In this document: positions 28,633 through 38,211 of the stretch, in pieces | Position numbering within the stretch: the stretch's first letter is position 1 | Layout: each line of letters starts with the position of its first letter | Assembly: GCA_021776785.1 (NCBI GenBank) | Contig: JAJFFF010000052.1 | Location: 1 to 64,000 of the forward strand | Reading direction: 5' to 3' | Source of the DNA: Planctomycetota bacterium | GTDB lineage: Bacteria > Planctomycetota > PLA2 | DNA length: 64,000 bases | Notes under the pieces: model-generated | What the model saw: only the letters and a program-made list of their open reading frames with translations | Told to the model about the DNA's origin: nothing | Database searches by the model: none | Program-made: the position numbers and the translations under genes

Positions 28633-30172
28633 CGCGCTCTTTTTTCTGTTCCTCCTCCTTGTGTTCGTGCCCGTGGGCGCGGCTGCGTACTTGGGTGCGA
28701 AGGGAGTGGACCGCGAACGCGACATGCTGATCGCTCGCGAGCGTGAGGCGCTCCGGCGCCGTGCGGACGATGTACGCGACGCCTTGGTGCGCGCGCTGCA
28801 ACGACTGTACGCCACGGAGTTCACGCAGTCGGTGCAGGCGTTCGCGCAAAAGGGCGGGGACGGCGATCAATCTCCGGTCGTCGCGCGGCTCGAAACGCGT
28901 TCTGTTGACGAGGCGGCTCCGAAGCGTGGTGTGCCGGCGGGATGGACGCAACTCGTCGAGAGTCCGAGCATCCGCGATTGGCTCGCGGGGCGCGGGCGCC
29001 ACGTCGCCGCGCGCGCGATCGGTGCGCCGGACTCAAACGCCGGCTCGGTAAGCGACTTCGATACCGCCGGCGAGTGGAACTATCGGACGATCCAACGCCC
29101 AGGCGGCGAGCGCTCGGTGCAAGGTGTGTTGGTCAGCGCGGAACGCATCAACCGCCTCTACCTCGACCCAGCCTCCTCGCAGTCTGTGATCGCACGCTTC
29201 GACCCGCGCGTGGACGCGGTTCGACTTGTGCGCGACGACCCGCGGGAACGCGTGGCGGGCCGCGACGGCTTCGGTCTACCGCATGCGCACTATCGATTCG
29301 TCGTGCCGCCGAAGTACGACACGCCCGTGCTGATGCCGCCCGGACACGTCCTAAAGATCACGGTTCGGCCCGACCCAGCACTCGGCGATGACATCAACGC
29401 GGCGGGAGCGCAACTGCGCTGGACGATGCTCGTCGTCGGGACGATCGTGGCCCTGGGGCTGGTGTTCTTTTGGCGTGCGCTGCGTGCAGAGGCGCGATTG
29501 GCGGCACGCCGATCGGATTTCGTGAACGCCGTTTCGCACGAGCTACGCACGCCGCTCACGTCGATCCGCATGTACGCCGACATGTTGAAAGAGGGCTGGG
29601 TCAAGGATGCCGACAACGCGCGTGAATACGTCGGACTGCTCAGCGCGGAAAGCGAACGCTTGGCGCGCCTGGTTCACAACGTGCTCGACTTCGCGAGCAT
29701 GGAAAAAGGGGGCCGACGCTTCGAAATGCAGATCGGCGATCCCGCGCCGGTCGTACGTGAGGCCGCCGAAGTCCTGCGCCCGTATCTCAAGTCGAAGAAC
29801 TTCGAGCTGCACATCGACACGCCGACAACGTTGCCGGCGTGCTCGTTCGATCGCGACGCCTTGATTCAGATACTCGTCAACCTCATCGACAATGCCGTGA
29901 AATACGGCGCGCAAGAGGTTCGTATCGAAGCGTCCGCCGAAGACGGACGCGTGCGGTTCGCCGTACTCGATCGCGGCCCTGGCGTGAACGCACAAGAACG
30001 CGAACGAATTTTCTTCCCGTTCGAGAGGGGCGAACACACGCGGACCGGCGGCTCGGGCTTGGGCCTGGCGCTCGTGCGTCACTACGTGGAAGCGCATCGC
30101 GGCGAGATCTCGGTCACCGATCGCAGCGGCGGCGGCGCGGTGTTCGCCATCACGCTGCCGGTCGTCGGCTAG
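28619..30172 (+). CDS. Membrane sensor histidine kinase
   Basis: 517 aa from a TTG inside the response-regulator gene. Transmembrane helices near residues 5-25 and 265-286 enclose a periplasmic sensor of about 240 residues. The cytoplasmic part has His307 in FVNAVSHELRTPLTS (H-box), LVNLIDNAVKYGA (N-box), LDRGPGV (D-box), FFPFERG and GGSGLGLALVRHYVEAH (G-box). No ATG fits, and the 14-nt overlap indicates translational coupling. The signal is unknown. Confidence 0.95.
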   Translation: MPTRNALFFLFLLLVFVPVGAAAYLGAKGVDRERDMLIAREREALRRRADDVRDALVRALQRLYATEFTQSVQAFAQKGGDGDQSPVVARLETRSVDEAAPKRGVPAGWTQLVESPSIRDWLAGRGRHVAARAIGAPDSNAGSVSDFDTAGEWNYRTIQRPGGERSVQGVLVSAERINRLYLDPASSQSVIARFDPRVDAVRLVRDDPRERVAGRDGFGLPHAHYRFVVPPKYDTPVLMPPGHVLKITVRPDPALGDDINAAGAQLRWTMLVVGTIVALGLVFFWRALRAEARLAARRSDFVNAVSHELRTPLTSIRMYADMLKEGWVKDADNAREYVGLLSAESERLARLVHNVLDFASMEKGGRRFEMQIGDPAPVVREAAEVLRPYLKSKNFELHIDTPTTLPACSFDRDALIQILVNLIDNAVKYGAQEVRIEASAEDGRVRFAVLDRGPGVNAQERERIFFPFERGEHTRTGGSGLGLALVRHYVEAHRGEISVTDRSGGGAVFAITLPVVG

Positions 30173-30179
30173 CTCGCGA

Positions 30180-30725
30180 TCACAACTCGGTGCCGTCGAA
30201 TCGCTGGAGTGTGTGCATGCGCCCTAACATCGCGCCGATGCACGCCACGATCACGCCGCCCAGCACGTAGTAGGCGAAGTGGTTCGATCCGCTCGTGAGA
30301 CCGAACGCGATGTAGAACGACGTGAAGATGATGCAGTACGATCCCGCGCTCGAACGAAACAAAGCCGTGAGCGCGCCCGCCACTGCACCAAAGATCAGCG
30401 CGAGCACGAGATTCATGAAGTTCGGCGACATCAGCACGAGCTCTAAGACGACGAACGCAACCGCTGCTTCCCAGACATAAACCTTGCTCGTGTGGCGGCG
30501 CCGTTCTCTTTGCAACCGGTGTTCGCCGTCCGCGCGACGCCACGCGTCGCGGATGTCTTCCTTGGCGTGCTCGGGGAGCTTTTGAAACCACTCGACCTGT
30601 TCGCGCGCGTCGTGCGCACGATCTTCCGGGATGTCGTAGACCGGGGCGGTCGGTGTCTTCGGTACGTAGTCCGTCTCCGTAGCGACCACGCGCTGCCATG
30701 CCGGACGTTGCTCCGAACCGCTCAT
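30180..30725 (-). CDS. Membrane protein, unknown function
   Basis: 181 aa from the ATG at 30725. An N-terminal charged cytoplasmic part of about 80 residues (Tyr/Glu/Arg-rich) is followed by four or five hydrophobic helices (VWEAAVAFVVLELVLM, LVLALIFGAVAGALTALF, YCIIFTSFYIAFGL, YYVLGGVIVACIGAML). No family recognised. It converges on the kinase gene with a 7-nt gap and is divergent from sdhC. A GTG at 30743 is a possible longer start. Confidence 0.7.
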   Translation of the reverse strand: MSGSEQRPAWQRVVATETDYVPKTPTAPVYDIPEDRAHDAREQVEWFQKLPEHAKEDIRDAWRRADGEHRLQRERRRHTSKVYVWEAAVAFVVLELVLMSPNFMNLVLALIFGAVAGALTALFRSSAGSYCIIFTSFYIAFGLTSGSNHFAYYVLGGVIVACIGAMLGRMHTLQRFDGTEL

Positions 30726-30807
30726 CCAAGTTTTTATCGGCACGAAACGGGTATGAATTGACCGCGCCGGGCATGGACGAAGCCTCTTAAAGACTTCGCT
30801 CGTTAGC

Positions 30808-30813
30808 TAGAAT
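30808..30813 (+). promoter_or_regulatory. -10 element of the sdh operon (leaderless)
   Basis: TAGAAT, 7 nt before the sdhC ATG at 30821. No Shine-Dalgarno precedes sdhC. Confidence 0.55.
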
Positions 30814-30820
30814 TACCGCC

Positions 30821-31522
30821 ATGCGCGGCTACAGTGCCCCGGATTCCGGGCGTCTGACTCGCTTGTTTTCAAGTTCCATTGGAAGCAAGCTCCTCATGGC
30901 CCTAACCGGCCTCGGCTTGTTGGGCTTTTTACTCGCCCACCTGACGGGCAACCTCCTTGTGTTTAGCGGCGCGGACGCGATCAACGAATATGCGGGATGG
31001 ATCCAGGATCACCCGAAGCTGATCTGGGCCATGCGGCTGGGCCTGATCGGCATCTTTGTGCTCCACATAGCGCTGGCCATGCGTCTCACCAACGAGAACA
31101 AGTCCGCGCGCCCGACGCGCTATCAGATTGACGCCACCGTGAAGGCGACGTTCGCATCGCGGTACATGCTGATGACGGGAATCTTGGTCCTCGCCTACGT
31201 CGTGTACCACCTGCTGCACTTCACGTTTCACACCATCGACACGGGCTCCATGGGCCTCAAAGACGCCGCCGGCCATCCGGACGTCTATTCGATGATGATG
31301 GCGAGCTTTACGAACCCGTTGGTGTCTCTTTCGTACATCGTCGCCAACTTGATTCTCGGCCTCCATCTGTGGCACGGACTGGGCAGCGCGATCCAAACCA
31401 TGGGCTGGAACAACCCCGCGTTTCGCTCGGTCGCCACGCCCGTGCTGCGCGCGCTCCCGATTCTGATCGCGGGCGGCTACATCGCGATTCCTGTGGCCAT
31501 CTGGACCGGAGTGATTTCTTAA
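30821..31522 (+). CDS. sdhC: Succinate dehydrogenase/fumarate reductase cytochrome b558 subunit
   Basis: 233 aa with five hydrophobic helices, as in the single-subunit, di-haem anchors of Bacillus/epsilonproteobacterial type enzymes. [23 protein letters not shown] (first helix with a haem-ligand His), LHIALA, YHLLHF and LGLHLWHG carry the candidate haem-binding histidines. It anchors SdhAB and passes electrons between quinone and the Fe-S subunit. Its TAA stop shares one base with the sdhA ATG (TAATG). First gene of a six-gene operon. Confidence 0.95.
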   Translation: MRGYSAPDSGRLTRLFSSSIGSKLLMALTGLGLLGFLLAHLTGNLLVFSGADAINEYAGWIQDHPKLIWAMRLGLIGIFVLHIALAMRLTNENKSARPTRYQIDATVKATFASRYMLMTGILVLAYVVYHLLHFTFHTIDTGSMGLKDAAGHPDVYSMMMASFTNPLVSLSYIVANLILGLHLWHGLGSAIQTMGWNNPAFRSVATPVLRALPILIAGGYIAIPVAIWTGVIS

Positions 31523-33435
31523 TGCAACTCGACGCACGCATCCCCGACGGCCCCATCGAGTCCAAGTGGGACAACTTCCGTCAGTCCATGAAGCTCGTGA
31601 ACCCCGCGAACAAGCGCAAGTTCAAGATCATCGTGGTGGGTTCCGGCTTGGCAGGCGGCTCCGCTGCGGCGACGCTCGGCGAGCTCGGCTATCACGTGGA
31701 CTGCTTTTGTTTTCAAGACAGTCCGCGGCGGGCGCACTCGATCGCGGCCCAAGGCGGCATCAACGCCGCCAAGAACTACCAAGGCGACGGCGACAGCGTG
31801 TGGCGGTTGTTTTACGACACGGTCAAGGGCGGCGATTTCCGTTCCCGCGAAGCCAATGTGTATCGCCTCGCGCATCTGTCGCGCAACATCATTGATCAAT
31901 GCGTGGCGGCGGGCGTCCCGTTCGCGCGCGAGTACGGCGGGCTGCTCGACAACCGCTCGTTCGGCGGCGCACAGGTGTCCCGCACGTTTTATGCGCGCGG
32001 GCAAACGGGGCAGCAGTTGCTGCTCGGCTGCTACCAAGCGCTGGCGCGTCAGATTCACGCAGGCCAGGTCAAGATGCACACGCGGACCGAAATGCTCGAT
32101 CTCGTCGTCAAAGACGGACGCGCGCACGGCATCATCACGCGCGATTTAGCCACAGGCCAAGTGGAGCGTCACACCGGGCACGCCGTCGTGTTGGCAACAG
32201 GCGGGTACGGCCGCGTGTTTTATCTCTCGACCAACGCGATGGGCTGCAACGTCACCGCGGCCTACCGCGCGCACAAGCGCGGGGCCGCGTTTGCAAACCC
32301 CTGCTACACACAGATTCATCCGACGTGCATCCCGGTCCACGGCGAGAGTCAGAGCAAGCTCACATTGATGTCGGAATCACTTCGCAATGACGGGCGCATC
32401 TGGGTTCCGCAAAAGCCCGACGACAAACGCACGCCGTCCGACATTCCCGAGAACGAGCGCGACTACTACTTGGAGCGCAAGTACCCGTCGTTTGGAAACC
32501 TCGCCCCGCGCGACATCGCTTCGCGCAGCGCGAAGGAAGCCTGCGACGGGGGCAAAGGCGTCGGCTACGGCGGCCGCGGCGTGTACTTGGACTTTGCCGA
32601 CGCGATCAACCGACTGGGAGCCGACGCGATCAAAGCGCGATACGGCAACCTGTTCGACATGTATCAGCGCATCACGGCGGACAACCCCTATCAGACCCCG
32701 ATGCGCATCTACCCGGCGTCGCACTACACGATGGGCGGCCTCTGGGTCGACTACCACCTGATGAGCAACGTGCGCGGCCTGTTTGTTCTCGGCGAAGCCA
32801 ACTTTTCCGACCATGGCGCGAACCGGCTCGGCGCGAGCGCGCTCATGCAGGGCCTCGCCGATGGTTACTTCGTCATCTCCGACACGCTCGGAAACTACCT
32901 CGCCAGCGAGAAGCCCGAGCTCATGTCGACAGACGACGGCGCCTTTCAGGCCGTCGAGACCGAGGTCACGGAGCGCGTGAACAAGCTGCTCCAGGCCAAC
33001 GGCAACCGCTCCGCCGCATCGTTTCACCGCGAACTCGGCAAGATCATGTGGGAGCACTGCGGCATGGCGCGCAACGAGGCCGGCCTCAAAGAAGCGCTCC
33101 AAAAAATCCCCAAGCTGCGCGAAGAGTTCTGGGCCAACATCGGTGTGCCCGGCACCGGCGCGCAACTCAACCAATCGCTGGAGGAGGCCGGACGCGTCGC
33201 GGACTTCATGGAGTTCGCGGAACTCATGTGCCGCGACGCCTTGCACCGTGACGAGTCATGCGGCGGCCATTTCCGCGAGGAGCATCAATCGGCCGACGGC
33301 GAGGCCGTGCGCAACGACAAGGACTTCTGTTACGCGGGCGCCTGGGAGCACAAGGGCGTCGGCGCCGAGCAAGAGCTTCACAAGGAGGAGCTTGAGTTCG
33401 ACAACGTCGAGTTGGCAACGAGGAGCTACAAGTAA
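31522..33435 (+). CDS. sdhA: Succinate dehydrogenase/fumarate reductase flavoprotein subunit
   Basis: 637 aa. Oxidises succinate to fumarate or the reverse. FAD-binding [12 protein letters not shown] is at residues 38-48; His72 in [11 protein letters not shown] is the covalent FAD site; [18 protein letters not shown], and the substrate loop [22 protein letters not shown] are present. The sequence is of the longer B-type (Bacteroides/epsilon-like) class. The reading frame overlaps its neighbours on both sides by one base (TAATG), so SdhCAB are translationally coupled. Direction of catalysis cannot be told from sequence. Confidence 0.97.
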   Translation: MQLDARIPDGPIESKWDNFRQSMKLVNPANKRKFKIIVVGSGLAGGSAAATLGELGYHVDCFCFQDSPRRAHSIAAQGGINAAKNYQGDGDSVWRLFYDTVKGGDFRSREANVYRLAHLSRNIIDQCVAAGVPFAREYGGLLDNRSFGGAQVSRTFYARGQTGQQLLLGCYQALARQIHAGQVKMHTRTEMLDLVVKDGRAHGIITRDLATGQVERHTGHAVVLATGGYGRVFYLSTNAMGCNVTAAYRAHKRGAAFANPCYTQIHPTCIPVHGESQSKLTLMSESLRNDGRIWVPQKPDDKRTPSDIPENERDYYLERKYPSFGNLAPRDIASRSAKEACDGGKGVGYGGRGVYLDFADAINRLGADAIKARYGNLFDMYQRITADNPYQTPMRIYPASHYTMGGLWVDYHLMSNVRGLFVLGEANFSDHGANRLGASALMQGLADGYFVISDTLGNYLASEKPELMSTDDGAFQAVETEVTERVNKLLQANGNRSAASFHRELGKIMWEHCGMARNEAGLKEALQKIPKLREEFWANIGVPGTGAQLNQSLEEAGRVADFMEFAELMCRDALHRDESCGGHFREEHQSADGEAVRNDKDFCYAGAWEHKGVGAEQELHKEELEFDNVELATRSYK

Positions 33436-34178
33436 TGAAGTTCAAGCTACACATCTGGCGTCAGCCTGGACCGAATGCGGAAGGGCACATGGCCCGCTAC
33501 GAGATCGACGACGTCAGCCCCGACATGTCGTTTCTCGAGATGCTTGATTTGCTCAACGAAAACCTTCACGGCAAAGGCGAAGAACCGATCGCGTTCGACA
33601 GCGATTGCCGCGAAGGGATTTGTGGCATGTGCTCACTGGTCGTCAACGGCGTGCCCCACGGGCCGGAGCGCGGCGCCACCGTGTGCCAGCTTCACATGCG
33701 CTCGTTCGGCAACAACTCCGACATCCACATCGAGCCGTGGCGCGCCAAAGCGTTCCCGGTGATGCGCGACTTAATCGTCGATCGCACGTCGTTTGACCGC
33801 ATCATCCAAGCGGGTGGATACATTTCCGTCAACAGTGGCGCCGCGCCGGACGCCAACGCGATCCCGATCCGCAAAGAAGACGCGGACACAGCGTTTGAGG
33901 CGGCGACTTGCATCGGTTGCGGCGCGTGCGTCGCGGCGTGCAAGAACGCAAGCGCCATGCTGTTTGTCTCCGCCAAAAACGTTCACCTCGCGCGGCTCCC
34001 GCAAGGCCAACCCGAGCGCATCGAGCGCGCGCTCAAGATGGTCGAACAGATGGACGCCGAGGGGTTCGGCAACTGCACGAACCAATACGAGTGCGAGGCG
34101 GTGTGTCCGAAGGAAATTCCCGCGACATTCATCGCGGACTTAAACCGCGACTTCTTAAAAGCCGCGATCACCAAGTAG
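33435..34178 (+). CDS. sdhB: Succinate dehydrogenase/fumarate reductase iron-sulfur subunit
   Basis: 247 aa. Three clusters can be placed: 2Fe-2S at C58, C63, C66 and C84; 4Fe-4S at C159, C162, C165 with C224; 3Fe-4S at C169, C214 and C220. Transfers electrons from FAD to the cytochrome b subunit. The ATG overlaps the sdhA stop. The stop at 34176-34178 is followed after 6-40 nt by the Lgt-like gene, with no terminator between them. Confidence 0.97.
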   Translation: MKFKLHIWRQPGPNAEGHMARYEIDDVSPDMSFLEMLDLLNENLHGKGEEPIAFDSDCREGICGMCSLVVNGVPHGPERGATVCQLHMRSFGNNSDIHIEPWRAKAFPVMRDLIVDRTSFDRIIQAGGYISVNSGAAPDANAIPIRKEDADTAFEAATCIGCGACVAACKNASAMLFVSAKNVHLARLPQGQPERIERALKMVEQMDAEGFGNCTNQYECEAVCPKEIPATFIADLNRDFLKAAITK

Positions 34179-34217
34179 GCGCGGCTGCAACTCCCGGTCG
34201 TCTTCGACATCGGACCG

Positions 34218-34922
34218 GTGCGCGTGCCTGCGCATCCTGTGTTCGAACTTTTGGCGTACGCGCTCGGGTTTCAGTTGTTCTTGTGGCTGCGACGTCGCCG
34301 CGGCGATGTCGTCGACGCGGGCCAGCGCTTGCGCGTGGCGGCCGCCGCCATCCTCGGAGCGGCCGTCGGCTCCAAGCTCCTGCATCACTTAAGCCATCCG
34401 TCGTTGGTCGAGACGCATTGGCGCGAACCGCTCTACTGGCTCGGCGGGAAAACGATCGTCGGCGGGCTCTTGGGCGGGCTCCTCGCGGTCGAATGGATGA
34501 AGCGCGTACTCGGAATCCGCACGCGCACCGGCGATATGTTTGTGTGGCCGCTGTGCCTCGGCACGATGATCGGACGCATCGGCTGCACGCTGACTGGTGT
34601 CCACGATGACACGCACGGCCTGCCGACGACCTTGCCCTGGGGCATCGACGCGGGCGACGGAATCGCACGCCACCCCGCCCCGATCTACGAAATCGCGTTT
34701 CTCGCCGTGTACGCGCTGTGGCTGCGGCGCGTGGAACGGACCGGACCCGCCGACGGCCGGCTGTTTCAGCATTACATGCTCGGCTACCTCGTGTTTCGAT
34801 TCAGCGGCGACTTCTTAAAGCCGGGTGAGGCTATCCTAGGCGCCACGATGATTCAGTGGGCGGCACTCCTGGGCGCGATTTACTACGCGCGGCTCCTGCG
34901 ACGACCGGTTCGCATAGCATGA
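34218..34922 (+). CDS. Lgt-like integral membrane protein (divergent prolipoprotein diacylglyceryl transferase homologue)
   Basis: 234 aa from GTG 34218. Family resemblance: GGKTIVGGLLGG, GRIGCTLTG, RHPAPIYE and YLVFRFSGDFLKP align with Lgt landmarks and six to seven helices are visible. But the Lgt signature RIGNFxNGE is replaced by RIGCTLTGV, so the Asn and Glu of that loop are gone, and the His of the HGG motif is not seen. It therefore may not modify prolipoproteins; a lipid- or polyprenyl-handling role is possible. The frame upstream encodes VVFDIGPV, which matches the N-terminus of Lgt, so the true start may be a CTG at 34185, 7 nt after the sdhB stop. The stop overlaps the next ATG (ATGA). 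Confidence 0.75.
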   Translation: MRVPAHPVFELLAYALGFQLFLWLRRRRGDVVDAGQRLRVAAAAILGAAVGSKLLHHLSHPSLVETHWREPLYWLGGKTIVGGLLGGLLAVEWMKRVLGIRTRTGDMFVWPLCLGTMIGRIGCTLTGVHDDTHGLPTTLPWGIDAGDGIARHPAPIYEIAFLAVYALWLRRVERTGPADGRLFQHYMLGYLVFRFSGDFLKPGEAILGATMIQWAALLGAIYYARLLRRPVRIA

Positions 34923-36325
34923 CCGACCGCGTGCGGCCCTACCTCTACTACGACGCGGCGATCTCGTTGTGCGCCACGTGTTTTCGGCGCGTCGACGCCA
35001 AAGTCGTCATCCAAGAGGGCTGCGTCTACCTCGACAAGCGGTGCCCGGAACACGGTGCGACGCGGGTGCTCATCGCGGACGACGCGGCGTACTACCGCCG
35101 CGCGCGCGAGCAGTTTCTCAAGCCGTCGGAGATGCCGAAAAAGTTCAACACGCCGGTGAAATGGGGTTGTCCTTACGACTGCGGGTTGTGCGCCGACCAC
35201 GAACAACACAGTTGCCTGTCGATTCTTGAGATCACCGATCACTGCAATCTCTCGTGCCCTGTTTGTTACGCCGAGAGCGGGCCGTGGCGTCCGACGCATC
35301 GATCGCTGGAACAAATCGAGTTCATGCTCGACGCTATTGTCTCCAACGAGGGCGAGCCCGACGTCGTACAGATCTCTGGCGGCGAACCTACGATTCATCC
35401 CGAGTTCTTTGCCGTCCTCGACGCGGCGCGACGGCGGCCCATTCGCCACCTGATGCTTAACACCAACGGCATCCGCATCGCGAACGAGCCGGGGTTTGCC
35501 GAACGGCTCGCGGAATACGGGCCCGGCTTTGAGGTGTACTTACAGTTCGACTCGCTGGAAGCCGCCCCACTTCAAGCCATGCGCGGGGCGGACCTGCGCG
35601 AGGTGCGACGCAAAGCACTTGACCGACTCAACGCGCTCGACCTCTCGACGACGCTCGTCGTTACGGTGCAAAACGGACTCAACGATCAAGAACTCGGCGC
35701 GATCGTTGAGTTCGCGGTCGCGCAACCGTGCGTGCGCGGCGTCACGTTGCAGCCGATTCAGGAAGCGGGACGGCTCAAAGACTACGACGCGGCGCGCGAT
35801 CGACTGACGCTGACCGGCGTCCGCAACCGCGTGCTCGCCCAAACCGATGTGTTTACGCCGGACGATATCGTGCCCGTGCCCTGCCATCCCGACTGCATCG
35901 CCATGGCGTACGGCATCAAAACCGAGAACGGACTCGTGCCGCTGACGCGCTTTCTTGATGCCGAAACGCTTGTACAGGGCGCGACCAACACCATCACGTT
36001 CGAAGCCAACTCGATGCTTCGCGAGAAGCTGTTCAACTGCCTCTCGACCGGGCACTCCCCGGAAGGCGGCGCCGAGAGCTTGCAGCAGCTCCTGTGCTGT
36101 CTTCCCGACATCGCCGCACCGGACTTCGACTACAAGGACGTGTTCCGGCTCATCATTATGGAGTTTTTGGACGCGCAGAGTTTTGATGTGCGCTCGGTGC
36201 GCAAGAGCTGCGTCCACATCGTGCACCCCGACGGACGCCTGATTCCGTTCGACACGTACAACCTGTTTTATCGCGACGACCTGGAACAGACCCGGCTCAA
36301 CCCGTTGAGAGAGGCTCGCAAGTGA
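34919..36325 (+). CDS. Radical SAM protein of the MJ0619/tetraether-synthase (Tes)-like type
   Basis: 468 aa. The radical SAM cluster is C109-x3-C113-x2-C116 in DHCNLSCPVC, with QISGGEPTIHP for SAM binding. In front of it is the distinctive N-terminal cysteine-rich part: C18 and C21, RCPEHG, then C84, C88, C91 and C99 in a CPYDCGLCADHEQHSC stretch. This arrangement is known from the MJ0619 family, which includes archaeal tetraether lipid synthase and related methyl- or C-C-bond-forming enzymes. Substrate cannot be read from sequence; a lipid is inferred from the Lgt-like neighbour and coupling to membrane genes. ATG overlaps the previous stop; its own stop overlaps the next GTG. Confidence 0.82.
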   Translation: MTDRVRPYLYYDAAISLCATCFRRVDAKVVIQEGCVYLDKRCPEHGATRVLIADDAAYYRRAREQFLKPSEMPKKFNTPVKWGCPYDCGLCADHEQHSCLSILEITDHCNLSCPVCYAESGPWRPTHRSLEQIEFMLDAIVSNEGEPDVVQISGGEPTIHPEFFAVLDAARRRPIRHLMLNTNGIRIANEPGFAERLAEYGPGFEVYLQFDSLEAAPLQAMRGADLREVRRKALDRLNALDLSTTLVVTVQNGLNDQELGAIVEFAVAQPCVRGVTLQPIQEAGRLKDYDAARDRLTLTGVRNRVLAQTDVFTPDDIVPVPCHPDCIAMAYGIKTENGLVPLTRFLDAETLVQGATNTITFEANSMLREKLFNCLSTGHSPEGGAESLQQLLCCLPDIAAPDFDYKDVFRLIIMEFLDAQSFDVRSVRKSCVHIVHPDGRLIPFDTYNLFYRDDLEQTRLNPLREARK

Positions 36326-36570
36326 CCTGGGACGACTTCGGCTTGACACTGGTTATCGCGTTCGCCGCGCAAGGCGCGATGATGTTTTTGACCAACGGTC
36401 GTTCGCTCGTGGTGATGGGCGTTTCACAGCTCGTCTACATCGTTCCGCTGGTGGTCTACTATCTCCGCAAGAACCGCCGCGACGCTGCCGTCGGCGTTGG
36501 CATCTTCGCTGGTGTTACCCTGCTGCTGAATGCCGCGTGCATAGGATTGGTCTCCACGAACTTCTCGTAA
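36322..36570 (+). CDS. Small membrane protein of the radical SAM operon
   Basis: 82 aa from a GTG overlapping the radical SAM stop (GTGA). Two or three hydrophobic helices: LTLVIAFAAQGAMMFL, VVMGVSQLVYIVPLVVYYL and a Gly/Val/Leu-rich last helix with LLLNAACIGLV. A basic RKNRRD loop sits between helices 2 and 3. It is paralogous to the stand-alone gene at 38212: GVSQ-L-Y-x-x-P and NxxC(I/M)G are shared. Last gene of the sdh operon. Function unknown; an accessory or substrate-binding partner of the radical SAM enzyme is possible. Confidence 0.75.
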   Translation: MTWDDFGLTLVIAFAAQGAMMFLTNGRSLVVMGVSQLVYIVPLVVYYLRKNRRDAAVGVGIFAGVTLLLNAACIGLVSTNFS

Positions 36571-36603
36571 CAAAAAAGGCGGACCCGCATAGCGAGCCCG
36601 CCT
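36571..36603 (-). terminator. Terminator of the parallel-beta-helix gene
   Basis: Hairpin 36577-36603 (AGGCGG with CCGCCT and an inner GC stem). On the minus strand it is followed by TTTTTTG, a good U-tract, so it terminates the gene at 36625-38019. It lies 7 nt after the plus-strand operon and may also stop that transcript weakly. Confidence 0.7.
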
Positions 36604-36624
36604 CTAACGATTGATCTATGGTCG

Positions 36625-38019
36625 TTAGCCGTCAACCGCTCCGGACTCAAGAGTCCCTTCGCGATCGTCGTTGTTTAAGTCTTTGTCTTCGGCGTACGTC
36701 GCATCCCCCGCACCGATGATGGGCGAACCCGCCTTCGGTGTGGCGTTGCGCGCGGTCCCGTCGAGCTTGAGATCTTCAAACGCCGTGAGGTCGTTTAAGA
36801 ACACGTTGCCCGAGAGCGTCGCGTTGCCGGTGTTGCCGGAAATCTCACCGCCCTGGCTGTAGAGCACGTTGTTGGCGAAGACGATGTTGTCGCCGCCCCA
36901 CGAACTCACCGAGAGGCACGGGCCCGACGTGATGATCGTGTTGTGCACGATCGTCAGGTTGCCCGGCGTGGCGCCTTGGTGCGACTGCGAGCGAATGCCC
37001 GAGTCGTTGGGCGAGTCGATGATCAAGTTGTTTCGGATCAGCGCGTCCGACGCCACCTGGATACCGGACTCGCGGCAGCCGACGATGATGTTGCGCTCGA
37101 TCACGTTGCGCTCGCGACCGTTGGTGCCGTACACCAAGATGCCCGGGTAGTTCGTGCGCTCAATGACGTTGTCCGAGATCACGCAGGCGTAGCTGCCGAT
37201 CTTGATCTCCACGCCATCTCCTTGATCCGTGTTTTGCAGATCGTGGATGTAGTTGCCGACCACGTACGTGTGGTGCGTGATCGAAACGGCGTTGTTGGCG
37301 CCCAAGTAGAACGCTTCGCCGGTGCTCGTGGTGTCGTGGATGTGGTTATCGACAAAGTACAGGTAGCTCGTGTTGCCGCTGTTGGCGGTGACCGCCGCGT
37401 CGCCCGTGCTGTGCACTTCGTTGTTGTAGAAAAACAGGTAGTCGCAGTTGATGATGCGAATGCCCGCCGAACCGCCGCTCCACTCGATCCCTTTGATCGT
37501 CAGGTACGACGCGTTGTCGATGTCGATCAAGTTCTGGCTGTCGCCGTCGCGGTGAATGTGAACCTCTTCACCTTCGCCGGCTTCGACGCTGATCGTGTTG
37601 TTGACCGTGCCATTCGCGCTCACAGAAACGCGACCGGTCACGGTGTACGTACCGGAGCTAATGACAAGACGGTCACCAGCGGACAGGCTCTCCATGGCCT
37701 GCTCAAAGCGATCCCCATTCTCCTGCGACGTCAACGCGTCGTCGTAGTTCAGGTTGATCACGTTGGCCGGGACAGCGAAGCCCGGGTCCATAGTCGGACC
37801 GTCGCCACCGGGGTTGGGCACCGGATCGGGATCCGGATCGGGATCCGGGTCCGGGTCGGGGTCCGGATCAGGATCCGGCGCCGGAGGATTCGGATTCTCA
37901 ACCGGCGGATCCTCGTTCTCGCCGTCGGGAAGGACGCTTGCGGTGCACGCTGTGAGCGTGAACAACACCAAACCAAACGACCAAAAGCGCCATAGCGCTC
38001 TAAAGCGAATTTCTCGCAT
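36625..38019 (-). CDS. Parallel beta-helix (right-handed) lipoprotein
   Basis: 464 aa. Lipoprotein signal with LTAC (Cys near residue 25), then a Pro/Asn-rich stretch and a (Asp-Pro)n linker of about nine units. The main domain has the repeated N-x-I-x-x-(C/S)-x-x-(G/S)-I-x-V rungs of pectate-lyase-like/NosD beta-helices: LIDIDNASYLTIKGIE, YLFFYNNEVHSTG, YLYFVDNHIHD, TYVVGNYIHDL, RNVIERNIIVGCRESGIQV. This suggests surface polysaccharide binding or lyase activity; catalytic residues cannot be fixed. GGAG 9 nt before the ATG at 38019. Confidence 0.8.
   Translation of the reverse strand: MREIRFRALWRFWSFGLVLFTLTACTASVLPDGENEDPPVENPNPPAPDPDPDPDPDPDPDPDPDPVPNPGGDGPTMDPGFAVPANVINLNYDDALTSQENGDRFEQAMESLSAGDRLVISSGTYTVTGRVSVSANGTVNNTISVEAGEGEEVHIHRDGDSQNLIDIDNASYLTIKGIEWSGGSAGIRIINCDYLFFYNNEVHSTGDAAVTANSGNTSYLYFVDNHIHDTTSTGEAFYLGANNAVSITHHTYVVGNYIHDLQNTDQGDGVEIKIGSYACVISDNVIERTNYPGILVYGTNGRERNVIERNIIVGCRESGIQVASDALIRNNLIIDSPNDSGIRSQSHQGATPGNLTIVHNTIITSGPCLSVSSWGGDNIVFANNVLYSQGGEISGNTGNATLSGNVFLNDLTAFEDLKLDGTARNATPKAGSPIIGAGDATYAEDKDLNNDDREGTLESGAVDG
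37822..37878. repeat. GGATCCGG-type repeat encoding an Asp-Pro linker
   Basis: Imperfect 6-bp repeats (GGATCC/GGGTCC) within the beta-helix gene encode nine Asp-Pro units, a rigid spacer typical of secreted proteins. Confidence 0.75.
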
Positions 38020-38198
38020 GCCTCTCAACTCCTACGCTGCCCGCACCCGGACAACTATCGACTGGCGCGTGCGTCCTTGCTTAGCCCTTGGAGGGTAATG
38101 GCGGTGCGACCGCGTATCGACCTGAAACGCTTTAGCTATGTCTTGAGGCATGCCCCGCGCACGGGCGGGCCGACGCACCGCGTTTGCCCACGATCGCG

Positions 38199-38204
38199 TA
38201 TCGT
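38199..38204 (+). promoter_or_regulatory. -10 element of the small membrane paralogue (leaderless)
   Basis: TATCGT, 7 nt before the ATG at 38212. Confidence 0.45.
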
Positions 38205-38211
38205 AGCCGGC

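Noticed and set aside
37822..37878. Repeat tract as mobile or CRISPR element
   Set aside because: It encodes the Asp-Pro linker of the beta-helix lipoprotein in frame.
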